A stretch of DNA of 31,084 nt from Prevotella sp. CAG:732 (GTDB taxonomy: Bacteria > Bacteroidota > Bacteroidia > Bacteroidales > Bacteroidaceae). The position numbers and the translations under genes were made by a program. Location: contig FR893252.1 of NCBI GenBank assembly GCA_000436035.1, positions 19,014 through 50,097 of the forward strand, written 5' to 3'. This document shows positions 7,895 to 14,036 of the stretch, in pieces (the stretch's first letter is position 1; the number at the start of each line of letters is the position of its first letter). A model generated the notes under the pieces. It did not search any database. It saw nothing but the letters and a program-made list of their open reading frames with translations, and was not told the origin of the DNA.

Positions 7895-8332
7895 GTGAAA
7901 TCTCAAGATATTATCAGCAAACTGGAAGGCAAGGGCATCAAGCCCACTGCCAACCGCATCCTTGTGATGAAGGCTTTGGCGGAAGCTGAGACACCGCAAA
8001 GCCTCAGCAGACTGGAAAGGAAAATGGTGTCGATGGACAAGTCGAGCATCTTTCGGGCGCTCACTCTCTTCCTGGAACACGACGTGGTACATGCCTTCGA
8101 GGACGGGAAGGGCATCCTCAACTATGAACTCTGCGAGGAAGAGGGAAAATGCGACCACCACGATGGACACATCCACTTCTATTGCGAATCGTGCGAGCGA
8201 TCCTTCTGCATGGAAGACATCCATATCCCAAGTATCCAACTGCCTGAGGGATTCTTCCCCCACTCCGTATCCTTCGTCATCAAAGGTGAATGCCCGGAAT
8301 GCAGAAGCAAACATCAGCATCACATCCAATAA
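7895..8332 (+). CDS. Fur-family metal-responsive transcription regulator
   Basis: A 145-residue Fur/Zur/PerR-type repressor. The N-terminal winged helix (about residues 1-80) contains KPTANRILVMKAL and the recognition helix MDKSSIFRALTLFLEHDVV. The C-terminal dimerisation domain has the metal-binding segment HHDGHIHFYCESC (residues 88-100) and CPEC (133-136); the paired cysteines C97/C100 and C133/C136 form the structural zinc site. Which metal or signal it senses cannot be decided from the sequence; the HHDGHIHFYC layout suits Fur- and Zur-like proteins alike. The start is GTG, about 20 bases after the predicted transcription start; no in-frame ATG fits. The DUF486 gene follows after 31 bases. 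Confidence 0.88.
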   Translation: MKSQDIISKLEGKGIKPTANRILVMKALAEAETPQSLSRLERKMVSMDKSSIFRALTLFLEHDVVHAFEDGKGILNYELCEEEGKCDHHDGHIHFYCESCERSFCMEDIHIPSIQLPEGFFPHSVSFVIKGECPECRSKHQHHIQ

Positions 8333-8363
8333 ACAATATCAAATCATAACAACATAAAAAATC

Positions 8364-8732
8364 ATGAACGGACTATACACCATCCTCCTTTTAGTATTGA
8401 GCAATATCTTTATGACCCTCGCTTGGTACGGTCACCTGAAACTACAACAAACTGGCGTGAGCAGCAACTGGCCCTTGATAGGTGTCATCGTGTTCAGTTG
8501 GGCTATCGCCTTCTTCGAATATTGCTGCCAGGTACCTGCCAACCGCATCGGGTTCATAGACAACGGCGGTCCCTTCACCCTGGTTCAGCTCAAGGTGATA
8601 CAAGAGTGCGTATCGCTCATCGTCTTTGCCATCATCGCCAACATCCTCTTCCAGGGACAAGGCTTGCACTGGAATCACTTCGCCGCATTCGTCTGTCTCA
8701 TCGCCGCCGTCTATTTCGTGTTTATGAAATAA
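8364..8732 (+). CDS. DUF486 (DMT-like) small membrane protein
   Basis: A 122-residue protein with four hydrophobic segments: about 3-22, 36-53, 72-96 and 104-121. It matches the DUF486 family distantly related to the drug/metabolite transporter superfamily; FMTLAWYGHLK near the N-terminus, CQVPANRIG and FTLVQLKVIQE are hallmark segments. It probably works as a dimer in the inner membrane. The substrate is unknown. The position 31 bases after a Fur-family gene suggests cotranscription and perhaps metal-linked control, which is inference. Confidence 0.88.
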   Translation: MNGLYTILLLVLSNIFMTLAWYGHLKLQQTGVSSNWPLIGVIVFSWAIAFFEYCCQVPANRIGFIDNGGPFTLVQLKVIQECVSLIVFAIIANILFQGQGLHWNHFAAFVCLIAAVYFVFMK

Positions 8733-9118
8733 AGTCGGCACTTCTCATATAGACCATTTCCCATGCCATAACGGCAAGCCAATAAGGGGCTAATCTCAAC
8801 GTTTCTTTAATATTCGTTTAGCATTAGCCCTATTTTAGTTTTATATAGATAACTATCATTTTCCGCCGAAGTATATAAGATTTGTGAATTTAGGGCATTT
8901 CTTGTTTAATAGCCGTTAATGTGTTAAATTAAAATGTTAAAACGGAATAAAAAAGCACTGATAATTATTCGTTTCTCAATTTTTGCCTATATATTTGCAC
9001 TCGGTTAGACGAAGGGGCGACACCAAGAAAAGTCATCAACAAGACGACATTTCAACGACCCCTACAGACGACCCTAGAGACTATAAAAAATAGAAAGTAA
9101 TAATTAAAAACAATAGAC
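8733..9118. other. 386-base intergenic region before htrA
   Basis: No gene was seen. It has an A/T-rich central part, a short possible stem TGCC/GGCA near 8764-8776, and the htrA promoter box at 8990-8997 followed by a leader of roughly 115 nt. A leader of that length could hold regulation, but no known riboswitch was recognised. Confidence 0.5.
8990..8997 (+). promoter_or_regulatory. -7 promoter box of htrA
   Basis: TATATTTG matches TAnnTTTG. The -33 region is poor (only A/T-rich bases at 8966-8969), which would suit an activated or alternative-sigma promoter. Confidence 0.5.
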
Positions 9119-10585
9119 ATGAAAAAAGTAACGAATTACGTAATGGCTTTGTTATGCGTAGGTTCCCTCGCATTCTCAGCAGGTGCTTTCATGAAGGTAA
9201 ACGCTGCTCCATCAGTGACAGCTGCAGCACCAGGTCAACCAGTAGATTTGACTTATGCAGCAGAGAAGGCTCTGCCTGCCGTAGTCCATATTAAATATGT
9301 ACAGAACTCCAAGACCACGACTGTCGATGTACAGGACGATCCATTCGGAGGCTTCTTCGACCCATTCGGTTTCTTCGGCAACCCAGGTGGCAACGGTGGC
9401 ACTCGTAAGCAGAAAGTTCAGACTCCTAAGAAGGAAGCTACTGGCTCAGGTGTCATTATCAGCAATGATGGTTATATCGTAACCAACAACCACGTGGTGG
9501 AAGGCGCAGACGAGTTGACCGTCACACTGAACGACAACCGTGAGTTCTCAGCCCGCATCATCGGTACCGACAAGACTACCGACTTGGCACTCATCAAGGT
9601 GGATGGCAAGAATCTCCCTACTCTCCCTATCGCTGATAGCGACAAGGTTAAGGTGGGTGAATGGGTCATCGCAGTGGGCAACCCATTCGGTTTGAACAAC
9701 ACCGTTACCGCAGGTATCATCTCTGCCAAGGCTCGTTCACTCGGTGCCAACGGCGTGGAGAGCTTCATCCAGACTGATGCAGCCATCAACCAAGGCAACT
9801 CAGGTGGTGCACTTGTCAACACCCAGGGCGAGTTGGTAGGTATCAATGCCATGCTCTACTCTCAGACTGGTTCATACGCTGGATATGGTTTCGCCATCCC
9901 TACCTCTATTATGAATAAGGTGGTAGCCGACCTCAAGCAGTATGGTAGCGTACAGCGTGTGATGCTCAGCATCCAGGGTTCCGACGTACTCAACTACATC
10001 AACAACCAGAAGGAGAACGGCAAGGAAGTAGATCTCGGTACCAACGAGGGTGTATATATCGCCAAGGTAGATGAGGATGGCAATGGTGCTGCTGCTGGCT
10101 TGAAGGAAGGCGATGTCATCACCAAGGTAGATAACAAGAAGGTGACCAAGATGGCTGAACTCCAGGAAGTACTCAACGGCAAGCGTCCTGGTGACAAGTT
10201 GACTATCACCTACTTGCGCAACAAGAAGAGCAACACCAAAACCATCACCTTGAAGAACGCCCAGGGCACAACATCTGTCATCAAGACCGCCGACCTCGAC
10301 GTATTAGGAGGCAACTTCCGTCAGATTACCGCAGGTCAGAAGGAGCAGCTCGGCATCAAGTATGGCGTAGAGGTCATGAAGGTGAACAGTGGCGCACTGA
10401 AGGATGCAGGTATCTCTCGTGGTTTCATCATCCAGAGAATCAACGATGCCAACATCACATCCCTCGACGACTTGCAGAAAGCCGTGAAGACCGCTAGCAC
10501 CAGCAAGGACCCTGTGCTCTACATCCAGGGCTTGTGGCCTACCGGAAAGAAGGCTTACTTCGCAGTGCCTTTGCAGAAAGACTAA
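9119..10585 (+). CDS. htrA: Do/HtrA-family periplasmic serine protease-chaperone
   Basis: A 488-residue Deg/HtrA protease, a typical length. An N-terminal signal or anchor segment (residues 8-30) is followed by the trypsin-like domain. The catalytic triad is H125 (TNNHVVEG), D155 (TTDLALIKV) and S228 (QGNSGGAL). Two PDZ domains follow, at about 285-370 (EGVYIAKVDEDGNGAAAGLKEGD) and 395-480 (EVMKVNSGALKDAGISRGF). A Gly/Phe-rich LA-loop-like insert (DPFGGFFDPFGFFGNPGG) lies near residues 74-93. The enzyme degrades or refolds damaged envelope proteins. The gene favours a narrow set of C-ending codons, suggesting high expression. It is a single-gene unit with its own promoter and terminator. Confidence 0.96.
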   Translation: MKKVTNYVMALLCVGSLAFSAGAFMKVNAAPSVTAAAPGQPVDLTYAAEKALPAVVHIKYVQNSKTTTVDVQDDPFGGFFDPFGFFGNPGGNGGTRKQKVQTPKKEATGSGVIISNDGYIVTNNHVVEGADELTVTLNDNREFSARIIGTDKTTDLALIKVDGKNLPTLPIADSDKVKVGEWVIAVGNPFGLNNTVTAGIISAKARSLGANGVESFIQTDAAINQGNSGGALVNTQGELVGINAMLYSQTGSYAGYGFAIPTSIMNKVVADLKQYGSVQRVMLSIQGSDVLNYINNQKENGKEVDLGTNEGVYIAKVDEDGNGAAAGLKEGDVITKVDNKKVTKMAELQEVLNGKRPGDKLTITYLRNKKSNTKTITLKNAQGTTSVIKTADLDVLGGNFRQITAGQKEQLGIKYGVEVMKVNSGALKDAGISRGFIIQRINDANITSLDDLQKAVKTASTSKDPVLYIQGLWPTGKKAYFAVPLQKD

Positions 10586-10610
10586 TTGACAAAAATGATA
10601 AAAAACAACA

Positions 10611-10650
10611 AAATAGCAGGTATTTTCAATAATATCTGCTATTTTTTTTT
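10611..10650 (+). terminator. Intrinsic terminator of htrA
   Basis: Arms 10611-10624 and 10631-10644 form a 14-bp stem (AAATAGCAG/CTGCTATTT core), followed by a T tract to 10650. It starts 25 bases after the htrA stop. Confidence 0.88.
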
Positions 10651-10678
10651 GTCAAATCAGAGAAAAAGTGTATTTTTG
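10648..10678 (+). promoter_or_regulatory. Promoter of rpoD
   Basis: TTTG (10648-10651), exactly 19 bases, then TATTTTTG (10671-10678): a consensus Bacteroidota promoter. The -33 box is formed by the end of the htrA terminator T tract, so termination and initiation signals overlap. Confidence 0.8.
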
Positions 10679-10704
10679 CAATCACTTTAAATATTAATGC
10701 TACC

Positions 10705-11568
10705 ATGAGACAACTAAAGATTTCAAAATCAATCACAAATCGTGAGAGTGCATCGCTTGACAAATACCTCCAAGAGATAGGGCATGAAGAACTGCTTTCT
10801 GTCGATGAGGAGGTGGAGTTGGCGCAAAAAATAAGAAAAGGCGACAGAAGAGCGCTGGAGAGGTTGACCAAAGCCAACCTTCGATTTGTTGTCTCCGTGG
10901 CAAAGCAATACCAGAACCAAGGACTCAGCCTTCCAGACTTAATCAACGAGGGAAACCTCGGACTGATCAAAGCCGCAGAAAAGTTTGACGAGACACGTGG
11001 ATTCAAGTTCATATCCTATGCCGTATGGTGGATTCGACAGAGCATCCTCCAGGCAATAGCAGAACAAAGCCGCATCGTGAGACTCCCCCTCAACCAGGTG
11101 GGAAGCGTCAACAAGATCAACCGTGAGCTGAACAAGTTTGAGCAAGAGCATGAACGCCGACCTAGCGTGGACGAGATGGCAGACCGCATCGACCTGCCTG
11201 AGGACAAGATAGCCGAAGCCATGAAGGTGAACGGACACCACGTGAGCATGGACGCCCCCTTCGTGGAGGGCGAAGACAACAGTCTGCTCGACGTGCTGAC
11301 CAACGACGATGCGCCTGGCACCGACCGTGAGCTGGTGATGGAGTCGCTGCGCTCGGAGATAGAAAGAGCCCTGGAGATACTCAACGACAGGGAACGCAAG
11401 GTGGTAATGGCTTTCTTCGGTATCGGAATGCCTGAGATGACCTTGGAAGAAATCGGCGACAAATACAATCTCACCCGTGAGAGAGTACGTCAAATCAAGG
11501 AGAAAGCCATCCGCCGACTCCGACACAACACCAAGAGCAAACTGTTGAAATCCTATCTGGGAGAGTAA
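10705..11568 (+). CDS. rpoD: Primary RNA polymerase sigma factor (RpoD/SigA)
   Basis: A 287-residue sigma-70 protein, the short form usual for Bacteroidota, which lacks region 1.1. Region 1.2 is SLDKYLQEIGHEELLS (about 17-32). Region 2 spans about 50-121 with LRFVVSVAKQYQNQGLSLPDLINEGN and the -10-recognition helix FISYAVWWIRQSI. Region 3 is about 130-205. Region 4 is about 220-280, with the helix-turn-helix TLEEIGDKYNLTRERVRQIKEK reading the -33 box. It directs RNA polymerase to the TAnnTTTG promoters seen through this window. A gene for an exported protein follows after 28 bases with no clear promoter between. Confidence 0.97.
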   Translation: MRQLKISKSITNRESASLDKYLQEIGHEELLSVDEEVELAQKIRKGDRRALERLTKANLRFVVSVAKQYQNQGLSLPDLINEGNLGLIKAAEKFDETRGFKFISYAVWWIRQSILQAIAEQSRIVRLPLNQVGSVNKINRELNKFEQEHERRPSVDEMADRIDLPEDKIAEAMKVNGHHVSMDAPFVEGEDNSLLDVLTNDDAPGTDRELVMESLRSEIERALEILNDRERKVVMAFFGIGMPEMTLEEIGDKYNLTRERVRQIKEKAIRRLRHNTKSKLLKSYLGE

Positions 11569-11596
11569 ACTTTCATATAAACATATTAAGGTAGAA

Positions 11597-12130
11597 ATGA
11601 AATTAACAAAATTAGTTTTCGCAACACTGGCAGCCGCACTGCTTATCTCGATAACCTCACAAGCCAAAAACGAGATGAGAAAAGCATACGTGTTTGGGTT
11701 CGCATCTTCATTTAACGACTCTACGGTCTATTTCACAGATATTCAAGAACTTGACTCGGCTTGGTTCACGAGCAAGAACAAGTTCCTCATCGGCAGGGAG
11801 AACTACTCTTACCAGCTGCGCGACTATCTGAGCGGCTTGGGCGAGGAGCACCGCACCTGCATGGTGGAATACTTCTTCGACCGCAAGAAGGCTGACAATG
11901 CGTGGTACAAACTCTATACCCGCTACAAGCAGACCCAAAAGAAGAAGAACAACCAGAAGCAGAAGAACGAGCTCCCTCCTTACCAAATCAAGAAGGTAGC
12001 CTTGAGCGAGTTCACCTTCCAAGCCATCGAGCCGATGGAGGAAGTGAACGAAGAGCCAGTGCGCCCAGCCAAAGTCAAAAAGACCAAGGCTAAGAAAGCA
12101 TTGAAACAACAAGAAGAGAAAAACAAGTAA
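11597..12130 (+). CDS. Exported Lys-rich hypothetical protein
   Basis: A 177-residue protein I do not recognise. It starts with a signal peptide (MKLTKLVFATLAAALLISI, likely cleavage after SQA, residue 23). A small folded region follows (MRKAYVFGFASSFNDSTVYF through YRKKADNAWYKLYTRYK-like sequence, about residues 27-112). The tail from about residue 113 is very rich in Lys/Gln/Glu and probably disordered, ending EEKNK. The stop codon directly abuts the ATG of the HPr-kinase-like gene (zero spacing), so the two are almost certainly cotranscribed and may be translationally coupled. The gene lies 28 bases after rpoD. Role unknown; a periplasmic or envelope location is inferred. Confidence 0.75.
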   Translation: MKLTKLVFATLAAALLISITSQAKNEMRKAYVFGFASSFNDSTVYFTDIQELDSAWFTSKNKFLIGRENYSYQLRDYLSGLGEEHRTCMVEYFFDRKKADNAWYKLYTRYKQTQKKKNNQKQKNELPPYQIKKVALSEFTFQAIEPMEEVNEEPVRPAKVKKTKAKKALKQQEEKNK

Positions 12131-13024
12131 ATGGCTTCCATCCATCTATTCAACATCGCAGAACTGAACGTGAGACTCTGTTTTGCAGAATCCCACGTCA
12201 ACAGTATGCGTCTTCTCAAATCATTCGAACCCTTCAGAGTAGATGCTTTGGAGGGTCCTGTTTTTTTTCAGCTCCTCATCGACGACTCCTTGCGTCCTTA
12301 TCCCAAGGAGAAACGACATAGGATACGTGCCTTTGATACGGGAAACGGCGACACCATCGTTGACAAGCTCGACAATGGCGGCTATCAATACATCATCAAA
12401 GACATCAACGGTGCCGAATGCTGCCTGCTGCTGACCAACAAGGACTTCAGCGACTGCCGTTGCGCCCTGAATGGCAACTACAACATGCGCTGCTTCGGAC
12501 TCAACAATGCCTTGATGCTTATCTTCGCCTTTGCGGGAAGCCTCAAGGAAACCCTTCTCATCCATGCTTCACTGGTAAGACAGAATGGCTATGGCTACGC
12601 CTTCATCGCCAAGAGCGGAACGGGCAAGAGCACCCAGGTGAGCATGTGGCTTCGCTACCTGAAGGGATGCGACTTGATGAATGACGACAACCCTATCATA
12701 CGCATCATCAACGGCGAAGCGTTCATCTACGGAAGTCCTTGGAGTGGCAAGACTCCTTGTTACCGCAATGTGAAGGCCAAGTTGGGTGCCATCACTCGCA
12801 TCGACCGAGATACCAAGAACTGGGTGGAACGCCTGTCACCTATCGAGTCGTTTGCCTCGCTCCTCCCCTCCTGTTCCAGCATGAAATGGGACGAGGACAT
12901 CTTCCACCACATCTGCGACACCATCACCAAACTGGTGGAGAACAGCCACATCTACACCCTTCACTGCCTCCCCAACAAGGAAGCTGCCGAAGTATGCAAC
13001 GAAGCCATCGCCATACGAGAGTGA
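12131..13024 (+). CDS. HPr-kinase-like ATP-binding protein
   Basis: A 297-residue protein whose C-terminal half resembles HPr kinase/phosphorylase and the HprK-related kinases of peptide-modification systems. A conserved HAS (residues 145-147) precedes the Walker A loop AKSGTGKST (160-168). NDDNP (184-188) supplies acidic residues, and GSPWSGK (201-207) is the second glycine-rich signature of this family. The N-terminal 100 residues are a variable domain. True HprK phosphorylates HPr, but this shorter form lacks the usual HprK N-terminal domain, so a different target is likely. The ATG abuts the stop of the upstream exported protein; an S24/S26 peptidase gene follows 55 bases later and a PqqD gene is convergent. 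The fold is secure; the substrate is unknown. Confidence 0.82.
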   Translation: MASIHLFNIAELNVRLCFAESHVNSMRLLKSFEPFRVDALEGPVFFQLLIDDSLRPYPKEKRHRIRAFDTGNGDTIVDKLDNGGYQYIIKDINGAECCLLLTNKDFSDCRCALNGNYNMRCFGLNNALMLIFAFAGSLKETLLIHASLVRQNGYGYAFIAKSGTGKSTQVSMWLRYLKGCDLMNDDNPIIRIINGEAFIYGSPWSGKTPCYRNVKAKLGAITRIDRDTKNWVERLSPIESFASLLPSCSSMKWDEDIFHHICDTITKLVENSHIYTLHCLPNKEAAEVCNEAIAIRE

Positions 13025-13079
13025 TGGAAGCACAAGTCGCCTTCCCAGAACTCACAAGAACAACAAGAAAGAAATAGAT

Positions 13080-13571
13080 ATGCAAGAGAATACCAACCAA
13101 CTCAAGACGGTGGAGATGCAATTCGCCAATGCCAAGCTCCTACCAGAAATCATCCGATTGCTGGAGGAAGGACATAGCGTGACCTTGCAACTGCGAGGCT
13201 ACAGCATGCGTCCCTTCCTGGAAGACAACCGTGACAAGGCACTACTCATCAAGGCAAAGGACATCCAGGTGGGTGACCCCGTCTTGGCAGAGGTCAGTCC
13301 GCTGCACTACGTGCTCCATCGCATCATCCAGATAGAAGACGACAAGGTGGTATTGCGTGGAGACGGCAACCTTGGCATCGAGACTTGTCGCCTCCAGGAC
13401 GTCAAGGCATCAGTGGTAGGATTCTATCGCAAGGGCAGACAGACACTAGACAGAACGGATGGAAAGAAATGGAAGATCTACTCTGCCATCTGGACACGCC
13501 TCTTCCCTATTCGCCGGTATCTGCTGGCTGCCTATCGCCGCATTTGGATACCTCTTTTCGGAACGATGTAA
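13080..13571 (+). CDS. S24/S26-family peptidase (signal-peptidase-like)
   Basis: A 163-residue protein with the signal-peptidase-like fold. The nucleophile is S42 in LRGYSMRPFL. In place of the usual Lys there is H80 in YVLHRI, as in SipW/ER-type enzymes that use a Ser-His dyad, and RGDGN (93-97) is the conserved glycine-rich strand. No N-terminal membrane anchor is present, unlike ordinary leader peptidases; the C-terminus (about 128-160) is basic and hydrophobic and could associate with the membrane. It follows the HPr-kinase-like gene and is convergent with pqqD, suggesting processing of a peptide or protein handled by that module. The family is sure; the substrate is not. Confidence 0.83.
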   Translation: MQENTNQLKTVEMQFANAKLLPEIIRLLEEGHSVTLQLRGYSMRPFLEDNRDKALLIKAKDIQVGDPVLAEVSPLHYVLHRIIQIEDDKVVLRGDGNLGIETCRLQDVKASVVGFYRKGRQTLDRTDGKKWKIYSAIWTRLFPIRRYLLAAYRRIWIPLFGTM

Positions 13572-13604
13572 GCTTCTTTGGGAAATCCGCCTTTTCGAAA
13601 AGGA

Positions 13605-13654
13605 TAAAAAAAAAGGACCATATCCTTCAGACGAATCCTCAAGCTATAGTCCCT
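13605..13654 (-). terminator. Intrinsic terminator of the gldB-DPP-pqqD unit
   Basis: On the minus strand a 10-bp stem (arms 13645-13654 and 13613-13622, with two G-U pairs and a smaller inner hairpin) runs into a nine-base T tract (rc of 13606-13614). It ends transcription about 80 bases after the pqqD stop. Confidence 0.75.
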
Positions 13655-13733
13655 AACATTCTCTCTCTTATATTCACTTTTCCTATCGAGAAAGCCTATG
13701 ACTCATCATCAAAGGCTTATCGAATTCCTTGGA

Positions 13734-14003
13734 TCAGTCATCAATAATGCCCGCTTGCTTCCACAAGTCGGTCAAGGCTTTCACGTCTCTGAGGGCGGTA
13801 GCCTCATCCACCTCATATTCATCAGTGAGCAGTTTCACCAAGTCCTCATGCGAGAACTCTTTCTCCTGCACGTTCTGCCAAAGATAGGCAGAACTCTCAT
13901 TCATGCTGATGATATTGCTGAAATCAATATTCTCCTCTCCCTCAGCCACAATGATATTCTCACCGCAAACGGAACGGAGCTTGAATCCTGGTTTTGCCTT
14001 CAT
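13734..14003 (-). CDS. PqqD-family peptide-binding protein
   Basis: An 89-residue PqqD-like protein, the usual length. Three N-terminal strands (MKAKPGFKLRSVCGENIIVA) are followed by NIISMNESSAYLWQNVQ, the conserved segment that forms the winged-helix/RiPP recognition element, and a helical C-terminus (SHEDLVKLLTDEYEVDEATALRDVKALTDLWKQAGII). PqqD proteins bind leader peptides and present them to modifying enzymes. The HPr-kinase-like and S24/S26 genes are on the opposite strand, tail to tail with it. On its own strand it follows the DPP gene by 33 bases and shares the terminator downstream. No precursor peptide gene is obvious. It is not part of a PQQ pathway here. Confidence 0.88.
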   Translation of the reverse strand: MKAKPGFKLRSVCGENIIVAEGEENIDFSNIISMNESSAYLWQNVQEKEFSHEDLVKLLTDEYEVDEATALRDVKALTDLWKQAGIIDD

Positions 14004-14036
14004 ACCATTTAATATTTATCATTTATAATTGATCAT

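Noticed and set aside
13590..13603. Palindrome CCTTTTCGAAAAGG after the S24/S26 gene as a plus-strand terminator
   Set aside because: It is followed by A residues on the plus strand and preceded by T residues on the minus strand, so it has no U tract in either direction of use.
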